64,000 bases of DNA, taken from contig NZ_JARVRJ010000011.1 of assembly GCF_030209745.1 (NCBI RefSeq), positions 124,001 to 188,000 on the forward strand, in the 5' to 3' direction. The translations under genes and the position numbers were made by a program. A model generated the notes under the pieces. That model had not been told where the DNA came from. It saw only the letters and a program-made list of their open reading frames with translations, and searched no databases. The DNA is from Arthrobacter sp. fls2-241-R2A-200. Lineage in GTDB: Bacteria; Actinomycetota; Actinomycetes; Actinomycetales; Micrococcaceae. Positions 38,998-48,204 of the stretch are shown in pieces (position 1 is the stretch's first letter; the number at the start of each line of letters is the position of its first letter).

Positions 38998-39013
38998 CGT
39001 GAAGTTTTTCACA
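38998..39013 (+). promoter_or_regulatory. CRP/FNR-type operator upstream of whiB
   Basis: CGTGA-N6-TCACA matches the CRP consensus TGTGA-N6-TCACA at 9 of 10 defined bases. It is 42 bases before the whiB start. In Mycobacterium tuberculosis, whiB1 is controlled by the CRP homologue Rv3676 through sites upstream of the gene, so the same wiring is likely here. Confidence 0.6.
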
Positions 39014-39054
39014 AAAGGCTTTCCTAGTTCTCACGAATGGAGTGACTGATCAGC

Positions 39055-39303
39055 ATGGATTGGCGTAATCGCGCAGCCTGCCTCGACAAGGACCCGGAGC
39101 TCTTCTTCCCAGTCGGCAATACCGGACCAGCACTTCTTCAGATCGAGGAAGCGAAAAGCGTATGCCGTCGCTGCCCCGTAGTTGACACGTGCCTGCAATG
39201 GGCGCTGGAATCCGGACAAGACGCCGGCGTCTGGGGTGGTATGAGCGAAGACGAACGCCGCGCCCTGAAGCGTCGCGCCGCCCGAGCACGTCGGGCCTCT
39301 TGA
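39055..39303 (+). CDS. whiB1: WhiB-family iron-sulfur regulator (WhiB1-like)
   Basis: An 82-residue 4Fe-4S protein of the Wbl family that works with the primary sigma factor. The four cluster cysteines are Cys9, Cys37, Cys40 and Cys46; the turn GVWGG is at 58-62 and a basic DNA-binding tail ends KRRAARARRAS. Small size, a start in MDWRNRAACLDKDPELFFPVG and the divergent pdtaS-like neighbour agree with WhiB1 (Rv3219 beside Rv3220c). Mycobacterial WhiB1 senses nitric oxide and is essential. A CRP-like site and a hairpin lie upstream. Confidence 0.93.
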   Translation: MDWRNRAACLDKDPELFFPVGNTGPALLQIEEAKSVCRRCPVVDTCLQWALESGQDAGVWGGMSEDERRALKRRAARARRAS

Positions 39304-39344
39304 GGCCAGCTCACACCTCGGCATAAACGCTCAGCAAAATATCA

Positions 39345-39388
39345 AATATAAGGGCCGCGGACCGATTCGGTTCGCGGCCCTTATATTT
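39345..39388. terminator. Bidirectional terminator between whiB and histidine kinase
   Basis: Twenty-one-base arms (39345-39365 and 39368-39388) contain agggccgcgg/ccgcggccct-type pairing with A/T-rich outer ends that provide a U-tract on each strand. It serves two convergent genes. Confidence 0.88.
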
Positions 39389-39436
39389 GCCCATGCGGTC
39401 GAGCCTTCGCCGGGGCTCCATACCTCGCTCGCGGCG

Positions 39437-40906
39437 CTACGGCCGCGCCAGGTTGAGGACGATCTCCACGGCCGTTCCGCCTCCCTCGCGGTGCGACCAT
39501 TTAATGGACCCACCGAGCTCACTTGTCACAAGGGTGCGGACGATTTGCAACCCCAAGCCCTCGTTGTACGGCCCGTCAGGAAGTCCCACGCCGTCGTCAG
39601 CGATGGTCACTGTCAGCAACTCGTCATTGCCCTCACCGTCGCTGCGGTCGGCCAGCAACCAGACTGTTCCCGTCCGCCCCTCCAACCCATGCTCGACGGC
39701 GTTGGTCACCAGTTCGTTGATCACGAGGGCAAGGGGTGTGGCGAAGTCGCTGGGCAACTCACCGAATTTGCCTGCTCGTTCTGTTCGCACATGCTGGGAG
39801 GGCGAGGCGACTTCGGCCGACAAGCGGAACTGCCGCCCGATCAACTCATCGAAATCGACGCTTTGGGTCAGTCCTTGGGACAAGGTTTCATGGACGAGCG
39901 CTATGGTAGCCACCCGGCGCATTGCCTGCTCCAGTCCTTGCTTGGCTTCGTCGCTGACCATCCTGCGTGACTGCATCCGCAAGAGTGCAGCCACGGTTTG
40001 GAGATTGTTCTTAACGCGGTGATGGATCTCCCTGATGGTGGCGTCCTTGGTAACCAGCTCCATTTCCCTGCGCCGTAGTTCCGAGACATCCCGGCACAGG
40101 ACGAGGGCGCCGAAACGATGCTGCTCGTCCCGCAATGGAATGGCTCGCAGCGAAAGGCTGACGCCCCTGGACTCAATCTCACTTCGCCAAGGCATTCGAC
40201 CAGTCACCACCAAGGGCAGGGTCTCGTCCACCATTCGCCGGTCTTTGAGTAGGCCCGCCGTAACTTCCGCGAGCGAGCGCCCTTCCAGCGACTCGACTTC
40301 GCCCAGCCGGCGGAACGCTGAAACGCCGTTCGGGCTCGCATACTGCACGACGCCCTCAGCATCGAGCCTGATCAGGCCATCACCAACACGGGGCGCTCCC
40401 CGGCGCGACCCCGTCGGGGAGGCAAAGTCCGGCCACAGCCCCAAGGTCCCCATGCGCAACAGATCATAGGCGCACTGGCGGTACGTCAGTTCGAGCCGGG
40501 AGGGCATGCGGGAACTGGACAGATCCATATGGGATGTGACGACTGCCAGGGTCCGTCCGTTGCGGACCATGGGCACCGCCTCCACCCGGAGCGCCATCTC
40601 GCTGCTCCAGTTGGTTTCGCTGGAACGCTCGATGGAGCGGCTGTTCCACGCTTTTTCCACGAGCGGCCGCAGATCGGAACGAATGCCCTCGCCCACGAAG
40701 TCCGCATGGAAGACCGTATGAGAGGTCGACGGACGAACGTGGGCGAGGGCAATGTAGCCCAGCTCCGGATGGGGAAACCATAGCGCCAGGTCCGCAAAAG
40801 CCAGATCGGACACCATCTGCCAATCGCCCACAAGGAGGTGCAGCCATTCGGCATCGCCAGGCCCGAAATCAGCGTGTTCCCTGATGGGGTCTGTAAAGAT
40901 TGCCAC
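39437..40906 (-). CDS. pdtaS: PdtaS-like sensor histidine kinase
   Basis: A soluble 489-residue kinase: an N-terminal GAF-like domain (about 10-150), a PAS domain (about 175-280), then HisKA_2 with phospho-acceptor His in EIHHRVKNNLQTVAALLRMQ (about 291) and an HWE/HisKA_2-type HATPase (LALVINELVTNAVEHG, TIADDGVGLPDG). No transmembrane helix is present, as in mycobacterial PdtaS (Rv3220c), whose partner PdtaR is an RNA-binding antiterminator. The partner is not in this window. It is 32 bases downstream of the glutamate dehydrogenase gene and possibly cotranscribed. Confidence 0.9.
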   Translation of the reverse strand: MAIFTDPIREHADFGPGDAEWLHLLVGDWQMVSDLAFADLALWFPHPELGYIALAHVRPSTSHTVFHADFVGEGIRSDLRPLVEKAWNSRSIERSSETNWSSEMALRVEAVPMVRNGRTLAVVTSHMDLSSSRMPSRLELTYRQCAYDLLRMGTLGLWPDFASPTGSRRGAPRVGDGLIRLDAEGVVQYASPNGVSAFRRLGEVESLEGRSLAEVTAGLLKDRRMVDETLPLVVTGRMPWRSEIESRGVSLSLRAIPLRDEQHRFGALVLCRDVSELRRREMELVTKDATIREIHHRVKNNLQTVAALLRMQSRRMVSDEAKQGLEQAMRRVATIALVHETLSQGLTQSVDFDELIGRQFRLSAEVASPSQHVRTERAGKFGELPSDFATPLALVINELVTNAVEHGLEGRTGTVWLLADRSDGEGNDELLTVTIADDGVGLPDGPYNEGLGLQIVRTLVTSELGGSIKWSHREGGGTAVEIVLNLARP

Positions 40907-40938
40907 TGCACCTCCATTTGCGGCGCCGGGAAGTGTCC

Positions 40939-43900
40939 CTAGCGTCGAACGATTGACCTCAAGAGCCTTAATGCTACCGACAGTGATGCCATATCATCGG
41001 CCTCGAGGGCATTCACCTCGTCAAACATTGTCTTGGCGCGGCCGAGCTGCTCCGCGTTCTGTGCCTCCCAGGCCGTCAGCCGGTCCTCTGCGTTACTCCC
41101 CGGCTCTGTCGACTCCAGCACCGACGTCGTCATGTCTGCGACCGTTGAGTAGAGGTCGTCCCGGAGTGCAGCACGGGCCAGTGCCTGCCACCGATCATCG
41201 CGCGGCAAGGAGCTGATCCGCTCCAGTAAGGAGTCTGCGTGGAAACGGTTGAAGACCGTGTAGTACACGTGTGCGATGTCTTCCACGCCACCGGTCCCGC
41301 CTTGGGCAATCCGCGCAATGTCCAGGAGTGCGTAGCTCTCGAAGAGTTCCGCCCACCTGTGCGCCAGGTGTTCGGGCAGTTCCCAACTGCGTGCCTGCTC
41401 CAGCCACGCGCTGATCCTGACCTTGTCCTCGCCCCGCAGGTACTCGAGAAGCTTTGCCCGGAGGGGCGTCATCATGGGTTTGAAGGCGTTTACCACCTCG
41501 GCAATCGGCTGGGAGGTGACGCCTTGGCCCAGCACCCAGCGGACGGCCCGGTCTAGAAGCCGCCTGATATCAAGGTGGATTTCGCTCCAGTGTTCGGTTG
41601 GGAACGACGCCGGTAGTGCATTCAGCTCAGCCACCATGGAGTCGAGCTCGTAGATTTCCCGCAGTGCTATGAACGCCTTGGCCACAGCTACTTCATTGGC
41701 TGAGGTTTCTTCGATGGCCCTGAACGCGAACGTGATTCCGCCGAGGTTGATGATGTCGTTGGCTACCACGGTGGCGATGATTTCCCGCCTCAAGGGGTGG
41801 GTGTCCAGCTCGGCGTCGAACCGTTCCCGCAGTTGCTTCGGGAAGTAGTTCCGGATAGTTTCCGCAAACCACGGATCGTCGGCGAGATTGCTGTCACGGA
41901 GGGCAGATCCCAGTTCGATCTTGGCGTAAGCGGCAAGCACCGAAAGCTCCGGGGAGGTCAGGCCCTGCCCCTGTTCCAGCCGCGCGCGAAGCGTCGCAGT
42001 AGTGGGCAGCGCTTCAAGCTCACGTTTGAGGTCAGCCGATTTTTCGAGCCAGTCCATGAGCCGTTCGTAGCTCGGGCTCCATTCCGCAACACGCGTGCGA
42101 TCGTTGAGAAGCAGGATGTTTTGATCGATGTTGTCCTGCAGGACAAGGCGTCCAACCTCGTCGGTCATATCGGCCAGGAAGGAAGCCCGCTCCGACGGCT
42201 CAAGCTTGCCCGCAGCCACCATGCGGTCAATGAAGATCTTGATATTGACCTCGTGGTCCGAGCAATCCACACCGGCCGAGTTGTCAATAGCGTCGGTGTT
42301 GAGGATGACCCCCTGCAATGCCGCCTCAATGCGTCCGCGCTGGGTGAGTCCAAGGTTGCCACCTTCGCCAACCACTTTCACGCGAAGGTCGCGACCATCG
42401 ACACGGATCGCATCGTTCGCTTTGTCGCCGACAACCGCATGCGTTTCGGTACTGGCCTTCACGTAAGTGCCAATACCGCCGTTGTAGAGCAAATCTGCGG
42501 GGGCAAGCAGGATCGCCCGGAGCAGCTCCGGAGGGCTGAGCTGGGTGGTCCCGTCCGGCAGTCCGAGCGCTTTCCGTACTTGGTCCGAGACTGGAATGGC
42601 TTTCGCCTGACGAGGGTAGACCCCGCCCCCTTCGCTGATAAGCGATCGGTCATAGTCGTCCCATGAGGATCGCGGCAGCTCAAAGAGCCTCTGCCTTTCA
42701 GTGAAGGACGTCGCCGCATCCGGAGCCGGATCCAGGAAGATATGGCGGTGGTCGAAAGCTGCCAAAAGCCGGATGTGCTTGGAAAGGAGCATGCCATTGC
42801 CAAAGACGTCGCCTGACATGTCGCCGACGCCTACAACCGTGAACTCTTCAGTCTGGGTATCGAGGTCCAATTCACTGAAGTGGCGCTTGACCGATTCCCA
42901 GGCACCACGAGCCGTGATTCCCATGGCCTTGTGGTCGTATCCGACCGATCCACCCGAAGCAAAAGCATCGCCTAGCCAGAACCCATATTCTGCCGCCAGC
43001 CCGTTAGCTGTGTCTGAGAACGTAGCGGTGCCCTTGTCTGCTGCCACCACGAGGTAGGAATCATCGCCGTCGTGGCGGACCACGTTCGACGGCGGTACGA
43101 GCCGTTCGCCGTCCGGCGACGCAACCAAGTTATCCGTTATATCCAGAAGACCACGGATGAAGGTCTTGTAACTCTCGATACCTTCAGCCATCCATGCCGC
43201 CCTGTCGACCGACGGGTTGGGCAACTTCTTGGCAAAGAATCCACCCTTGGCACCCGTGGGAACAATGACGGCGTTCTTTACAGTCTGCGCTTTGACCAAG
43301 CCGAGGATTTCGGTCCGGAAATCTTCACGCCGGTCCGACCAGCGGAGACCGCCCCGAGCCACCTTGCCGAAACGGAGATGGACGCCTTCGACCCGTGGGG
43401 AGTAGACCCAGATCTCGTACATCGGCCTCGGGAAGGGCAACCCGTCAATGGAGGTCGGGTCAAGTTTGAAGCTGACGTAGTCCTTGCCCTGGTAGTAGTT
43501 GGTGCGAAGCGTCGATTCAATGAGGTTGACGAAGGTCCTGAGGACACGGTCCGCGTCGAGGGTGGCCACTTGCTCGATTGACTCCGAGAGCCCTGCCCGT
43601 GCCGACGCCTGCTTCTCTTGGCGCTGGTCCTCCGCGATTGAGGGATCAAAGCGCGCAGCGAAGAGGGCGTTGAGCCCGCGCGCAACGTCCGGGTTAGCCA
43701 GAAGGGTATCTGCGATGAACCCAAAGGAGTTCGTGTTGCCCATCTGGCGCATGTATTTGGCGTACGCCCTGAGCACCACTACCTGACGCCAGTGCATAGC
43801 TTCCCGAAGCACCAGCTGATCAAACTTATCCGACTCCACCATCCCCGTAACGGCAGCACCAAAGGAATCGGCCAGCAGGTCGCCTGTGGTGAGCGGGTCG

Positions 43901-45801
43901 ACGTCGGCCGGGTACTTCAGGCCCAGGTCGTACAGGAAGAAGTCCCGATGGTCTGCGGTTTCAATTTCGAAGGGTCGCTCATCCAACACTTCCAAACCGA
44001 GATTGTGGAAGTAGGGCAGGATTTGGCTGAGGCTTTTAGGTTCCATCAGGTACAGCTTGACGCGGGCGTCTTCTTCCAGCGCCTCACCGGCACCCGAGGG
44101 CAGGTAGACGTGAACACCGGGTTTCAGTTCCCTCGGGTTCACACCTTCCTGGACTGCCTGCGCACCATACTTTTCAAAGCGTTCTATATCTTGCAGGGCA
44201 TCTTCAACTTCGTAGTCAACCCGATACCCGGCGGGGAACGCTTCGGCCCAAAGACCGGACAAAGCCTCCGCCGTTTCACTCGGAAGGTTTTCCCGCAAAA
44301 CCTCCGCGATGCCTTCGCTCCAGGACCGCGAAGCACGCATCAACCGATGTTCAAGCTCCTGCACGTTCACTTCTGCCAGTTCCGCTGCACGGGGCAACCT
44401 GATTCGGAAGAACACGCGGGCCAATGCTGACTCGGTTATACGAGCTTCATAGTCGATGCTCTCCGCCTGGAACGTTTCGCGGAGCTCCTGTTCAATCCGG
44501 AGGCGGACGCTTGTGGTGTAGCGGTCACGCGGCAGGTAGACGACGGCGGACATAAAGCGTCCGTAGATATCCGGCCGGAGGAACAGTTTGGTGCGGCGAC
44601 GCTCCTGCAAGCGCTGAATTCCAGTCGCGGTTGCTGCCAGATCCGGAATCTCGATTTGGAACAGCTCGTCGCGCGGATACGTCTCCAGAATGCCGAGCAG
44701 GTCCTTTCCTGAATGCGAATCGATAGGGAATCCGGCGTTGCGGAGGACAGCATCTACTTTGTCCCGGACGATCGGTATGCTTCGGACTGAACCGGTATAG
44801 GCGCTCGTGGCGAACAAGCCAATGAAACGGCGTTCCCCGTTCACGTTGCCCAAGGCGTCGAAGCTCTTGACACCTATGTAGTCCAAATAGGCCGGCCGGT
44901 GAACGGTGGATCGAGAGTTCGCTTTTGTGATGACCAAAGCGCGCTTTTCACGAGCACGTTTGCGACCCGCGTCCGTGAGGTGCTGGATCTGGCGGGTGTC
45001 GTCGCCGGTTCGAAGCAACCCAAGGCCGCTGTCCTCACGGAGCTCCAAGACGTCCTCGCCGTCGACATCAACGAGGTCGTATTCCCGGTATCCCAGAAAG
45101 GTGAAGTTGCCTTTGTCCAGCCAGCGCAGAAGATCCTGCGCCTGGCGGAGCTCGGCAATCTGCTCTGGGTGGGATACCTTGTCCAGTGCTTCAGCGAGCT
45201 CAAGCGCCTTGCTGCGCATCTTGGGCCAATCCTCGACGGCGGTACGCACATCGCCCAGGACGCGCTGGAGACCGTCGATCAATTCCGCACGGGCCTCATC
45301 GCTCACCCGATCAATCTCGACCGAAATCCATGACTCCATGTGCGGAGCGTTCGTCGAGTCGCCGAGAAGATGCGCGATGCTGGGAAGTGCCGCAGTATCA
45401 CCACTGGAAATTCCCACGTTTGACGGGACCCTGGAGATAGTGCCGAGTTCCCCGGAAGCCTGGTCCCGGCTGACTACGAACAAGGGGTGCATCACTAATC
45501 GGATGGCACAGCCTTGACGGACTAGCTCGGCGTTGACGGAATCCACCAAGAACGGCATGTCGTCGGTGACGATGTACACCACGCTACGGTCCGCTTCGCT
45601 GTCGATCTGCACAAGCGCGTGACCGGGACGGCGGGACTGCGCAACCTGCCGGTGATGTGTCGCCCGTGATATCAGCTGCTCGGGCGAGTATCCGCGGGAG
45701 TCCTCCTCTGCGAGATGCTCATAATAGTCACCGAAGAACCCTTCACGGACAACTGCTGCATCGGACCGATCCTCCACGCTGGATCCTGACGACATCGACA
45801 A
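40939..45801 (-). CDS. gdh: NAD-specific glutamate dehydrogenase, large (180-kDa) type
   Basis: Oxidative deamination of glutamate to 2-oxoglutarate. The 1620-residue length is typical of the L-GDH class seen in mycobacteria and Streptomyces. An N-terminal regulatory half (ACT-like segments, DDMPFLVDSV) precedes the catalytic domain: RFGKVARGGLRWSDRREDF, KNAVIVPTGAKGGF, then the NAD domain (FTVVGVGDMSGDVFGNGML) and EGGNLGLTQRGRIE. The C-terminal region is helical. It lies between the TadZ-like ATPase and the PdtaS-like kinase on the same strand. Confidence 0.96.
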   Translation of the reverse strand: MSMSSGSSVEDRSDAAVVREGFFGDYYEHLAEEDSRGYSPEQLISRATHHRQVAQSRRPGHALVQIDSEADRSVVYIVTDDMPFLVDSVNAELVRQGCAIRLVMHPLFVVSRDQASGELGTISRVPSNVGISSGDTAALPSIAHLLGDSTNAPHMESWISVEIDRVSDEARAELIDGLQRVLGDVRTAVEDWPKMRSKALELAEALDKVSHPEQIAELRQAQDLLRWLDKGNFTFLGYREYDLVDVDGEDVLELREDSGLGLLRTGDDTRQIQHLTDAGRKRAREKRALVITKANSRSTVHRPAYLDYIGVKSFDALGNVNGERRFIGLFATSAYTGSVRSIPIVRDKVDAVLRNAGFPIDSHSGKDLLGILETYPRDELFQIEIPDLAATATGIQRLQERRRTKLFLRPDIYGRFMSAVVYLPRDRYTTSVRLRIEQELRETFQAESIDYEARITESALARVFFRIRLPRAAELAEVNVQELEHRLMRASRSWSEGIAEVLRENLPSETAEALSGLWAEAFPAGYRVDYEVEDALQDIERFEKYGAQAVQEGVNPRELKPGVHVYLPSGAGEALEEDARVKLYLMEPKSLSQILPYFHNLGLEVLDERPFEIETADHRDFFLYDLGLKYPADVDPLTTGDLLADSFGAAVTGMVESDKFDQLVLREAMHWRQVVVLRAYAKYMRQMGNTNSFGFIADTLLANPDVARGLNALFAARFDPSIAEDQRQEKQASARAGLSESIEQVATLDADRVLRTFVNLIESTLRTNYYQGKDYVSFKLDPTSIDGLPFPRPMYEIWVYSPRVEGVHLRFGKVARGGLRWSDRREDFRTEILGLVKAQTVKNAVIVPTGAKGGFFAKKLPNPSVDRAAWMAEGIESYKTFIRGLLDITDNLVASPDGERLVPPSNVVRHDGDDSYLVVAADKGTATFSDTANGLAAEYGFWLGDAFASGGSVGYDHKAMGITARGAWESVKRHFSELDLDTQTEEFTVVGVGDMSGDVFGNGMLLSKHIRLLAAFDHRHIFLDPAPDAATSFTERQRLFELPRSSWDDYDRSLISEGGGVYPRQAKAIPVSDQVRKALGLPDGTTQLSPPELLRAILLAPADLLYNGGIGTYVKASTETHAVVGDKANDAIRVDGRDLRVKVVGEGGNLGLTQRGRIEAALQGVILNTDAIDNSAGVDCSDHEVNIKIFIDRMVAAGKLEPSERASFLADMTDEVGRLVLQDNIDQNILLLNDRTRVAEWSPSYERLMDWLEKSADLKRELEALPTTATLRARLEQGQGLTSPELSVLAAYAKIELGSALRDSNLADDPWFAETIRNYFPKQLRERFDAELDTHPLRREIIATVVANDIINLGGITFAFRAIEETSANEVAVAKAFIALREIYELDSMVAELNALPASFPTEHWSEIHLDIRRLLDRAVRWVLGQGVTSQPIAEVVNAFKPMMTPLRAKLLEYLRGEDKVRISAWLEQARSWELPEHLAHRWAELFESYALLDIARIAQGGTGGVEDIAHVYYTVFNRFHADSLLERISSLPRDDRWQALARAALRDDLYSTVADMTTSVLESTEPGSNAEDRLTAWEAQNAEQLGRAKTMFDEVNALEADDMASLSVALRLLRSIVRR

Positions 45802-45852
45802 ACGCCTCCATCACAAGTTGATTGCTGCGACTCTGCAGCCCACAATCCGAGC

Positions 45853-47172
45853 CTAGCGCTTTAGGGACCTCCGAGCTCTGGTGTACCGGCCAAAGGATTT
45901 GGCTTTTCGCTGGTCGGACGCACATACGAGTTGAGCGATGCTGTGACGCAGGGCTGAGTCCGGCGCCGTCTCCAGAAGCACAGAACCTCGGAGCAGAGCT
46001 TCCTGGCAAACTGCGATGTCAAAGGGAAGGAACGCATCTATTGCGACATCGGGGCCGTACCGCGACCAGGCATCCCGCAACTGCTCCTTGGGCGCACGCC
46101 CGACGGAGTGCGCGCTGGTTTTATTCAGGACGACTCTCGGGGAGGCCTGCGGAACGGCTGTCCGGAGCTCGGCGAGCCCTCTGACGAGTCTGGGAATGCC
46201 AATGGAATCGGCTGCACCCACGGCGAAAACGACGTCGGCAAGCTCCAGGCTTCGAAGAGTTGCGGCGTTCCGCCGTGGCGCCATGGTGTCGAAGCTCAGT
46301 TCTTCGTCGGATTCCAAGCAAAACCCCGTATCCACTACGACGATCTCCGCCAACTGACGAGCTCGCTGTAGGACGACCGAGAGGGCCCCGGCCCGCAGTT
46401 CAGTCCACCGGTCAGCGCGCGTGGTCCCTGTTAGTACCCTGAGATTGCCGGCGCGCATATGGACCTCCGATGCGGTGGCCTTCAGGGCATCTACGTCAAG
46501 GAGGCCCTGGTCTGCCAGCCGGCAGGCCTGGGCGATGCCGGCAGATTCATCCAATAGCCCCAGTACTGACGACACACTGGCACTGTAGCTGTCAGCGTCA
46601 ATGAGGACTACCGACTTACCCTCCGCCGCCAATTCCGCTGCAATATTAACCGCGACCGTAGTCCTTCCCGGTGCGCCTGCCGGTCCCCACACGGCAATGA
46701 TTCGGCCTGATTCGTCCGGCCGGTCCTCGGCAGCACCTGTAGATTCGATGGCGGACCGCAACGGCAAGGCCGCAGCAGGGTCCGCGAATCCGACGTCCCG
46801 ATGCGCCGCCCCTCGCCCCGACCCGTCGACCCGATCTACGGCGTCGGCGATCTTTTCCGCCAACGCCTCGGGCTCGATACCCGGGGTAGCCGGCACGGCG
46901 CCAATCGACTGGAGGCGGCCGGCCTCCTGGGGATCGTCTGTGAGGGCAACCACGCAAACACCTACAGCGCCTAGCCTGTCAACAAGCGTGACGGTCAGCT
47001 CCTCCGACCCCTCCGCTACGACCGCCGCCAACGCGAGTCCGCTTTGGCATGCAGCCATGAGCTCGGCAAGCTCTGAGCAGCGACGAACCACGGTCACCGG
47101 GCCATGTAACCGTTCAAGTGCCCCGACAACATCGATGTGGGGCGGGCCCACCGTTATGACCGGAATACTCAT
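45853..47172 (-). CDS. TadZ/CpaE-like P-loop ATPase
   Basis: A 439-residue MinD/ParA-type protein with an N-terminal receiver-like domain (about 1-110, ITVGPPHIDVVGALERL) and a C-terminal ATPase. The P-loop reads GPAGAPGRTT at 163-172, with Arg where the Walker lysine is normal; VVLIDADSY and VVVDTGFCLE are the next ATPase motifs. CpaE/TadZ proteins place Flp pilus machinery in the cell, and mycobacterial Ssd is related. Its start overlaps the stop of the CpaB-like gene by 4 bases, supporting a pilus-related pair located away from the tad operon at 8-12.8 kb. Confidence 0.75.
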   Translation of the reverse strand: MSIPVITVGPPHIDVVGALERLHGPVTVVRRCSELAELMAACQSGLALAAVVAEGSEELTVTLVDRLGAVGVCVVALTDDPQEAGRLQSIGAVPATPGIEPEALAEKIADAVDRVDGSGRGAAHRDVGFADPAAALPLRSAIESTGAAEDRPDESGRIIAVWGPAGAPGRTTVAVNIAAELAAEGKSVVLIDADSYSASVSSVLGLLDESAGIAQACRLADQGLLDVDALKATASEVHMRAGNLRVLTGTTRADRWTELRAGALSVVLQRARQLAEIVVVDTGFCLESDEELSFDTMAPRRNAATLRSLELADVVFAVGAADSIGIPRLVRGLAELRTAVPQASPRVVLNKTSAHSVGRAPKEQLRDAWSRYGPDVAIDAFLPFDIAVCQEALLRGSVLLETAPDSALRHSIAQLVCASDQRKAKSFGRYTRARRSLKR

Positions 47173-47813
47173 CGGACGGAACCTGACGGATTCCAGACCA
47201 CCGACACCTTGGCCTTGTTCGCCTGCGCCCCGAGGAGCTTTGGCATCTGTTCGTCAGTCACCAGGACCAGGACCACCGTCGACTTCGACCCACCAAGGGA
47301 GGCAGAAGCGGAGGTCACCTGCGCTATCTCAGCCCCCGGAAGCAACAATTCAGGCTCGTCGAACGCGCTCTTCACACCCGGCATCGCGACCCAGACGTCC
47401 ACCCGAGCCCCGGGCACTGCCTGTGAAGGAAGCGTTTCCTCTATGGTGATAGCGACTGGCTTACGGTCCAATGCGTCGGGTTGCCCAAGGCTCGCCCTGG
47501 GGAGAAGCTGATTCTTGGCGATCCTTTGCAGGGCGACCTTCCCGGAAGCCAACCCATCCTCAACGCTGACGTAGCTGGATGCGACATCGTTGAGGCGAAC
47601 CTTGGCTACGCTCAGGTCAGCCTCGGTGATGACTTGGCCGACGGAAATGTCTTCCCGCGCGATGTACACCTGCGCGGTTTGGTCAGCGGCCCCCACTAGG
47701 GCAATCACACCAGCCAAGGCCAATAGGACAAGAAGGATGCCCATCAGAAGGCGTGGGTCCTTCCACGATGGCCTCTTCAGCCTGCTGGCTACGACGGGTG
47801 AGTTTGAAACCAT
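47169..47813 (-). CDS. SAF-domain protein, CpaB/RcpC-like
   Basis: A 214-residue membrane-anchored protein. A transmembrane helix (MGILLVLLALAGVIALVG, about 24-42) precedes the SAF domain (YIAREDISVGQVITEADLSVAKVRL, about 50-115) and a C-terminal segment like RcpC/CpaB (AVPGARVDVWVAMPG). CpaB forms part of the periplasmic side of Flp pili in Gram-negative bacteria; in Gram-positives the role is less clear. It is coupled to the downstream TadZ-like gene. Confidence 0.75.
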   Translation of the reverse strand: MVSNSPVVASRLKRPSWKDPRLLMGILLVLLALAGVIALVGAADQTAQVYIAREDISVGQVITEADLSVAKVRLNDVASSYVSVEDGLASGKVALQRIAKNQLLPRASLGQPDALDRKPVAITIEETLPSQAVPGARVDVWVAMPGVKSAFDEPELLLPGAEIAQVTSASASLGGSKSTVVLVLVTDEQMPKLLGAQANKAKVSVVWNPSGSVR

Positions 47814-47926
47814 TTATTTCTTCCCCCAAAGAATGACGACTCGTCCAGTGGACCTGCCCCATCAGTTTCATTGAGGGTCCCGGTCTCTTCAAACCGAACG
47901 ACTACAAAAGCGGTAAAACTGTGGAT

Positions 47927-47938
47927 AAGTGCATCAAA
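47927..47938 (+). promoter_or_regulatory. Shared 12-mer upstream of the BldC-like gene
   Basis: AAGTGCATCAAA occurs here, 28 bases before the BldC-like start, and again exactly at 48886-48897, upstream of the LysM gene. This suggests one DNA-binding protein acts at both promoters, possibly the BldC-like protein itself. Confidence 0.4.
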
Positions 47939-47966
47939 CGGCCTTTTTGGGTGGCAAAATAGAGCC

Positions 47967-48188
47967 ATGCCCCGATTTTTGACTCTGGCGGACGTCGCCG
48001 AACAACTCCAAATTAACTCACCCCAGGCATACGCCCTCGTTCGAAGCGGCGAACTGAAAGCCATTCAGGTAGGAGGGCGCGGCCAATGGCGCATTGAGGA
48101 AAAGATGCTCGAGCAGTACATCGAAGACCGGTATGCAGAAGCCAACCGCGCAATTCAGGAGGCCAAGACCAAGACCGCCAAGGGCTAA
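47967..48188 (+). CDS. BldC-like HTH (excisionase/MerR-fold) regulator
   Basis: A 73-residue DNA-binding protein. The helix-turn-helix is FLTLADVAEQLQINSPQAYALVRSG, followed by the wing LKAIQVGGRGQWRI and helix EEKMLEQYIEDRYAEA. This is the HTH_17/BldC architecture. BldC-type proteins bind DNA head-to-tail on direct repeats and control development in Streptomyces. The ATG at 47967 was chosen over 47871 because the domain starts immediately there. It converges on the next gene with a 16-base gap. Confidence 0.85.
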   Translation: MPRFLTLADVAEQLQINSPQAYALVRSGELKAIQVGGRGQWRIEEKMLEQYIEDRYAEANRAIQEAKTKTAKG

Positions 48189-48204
48189 GCCGCGATCGGT
48201 CGGC

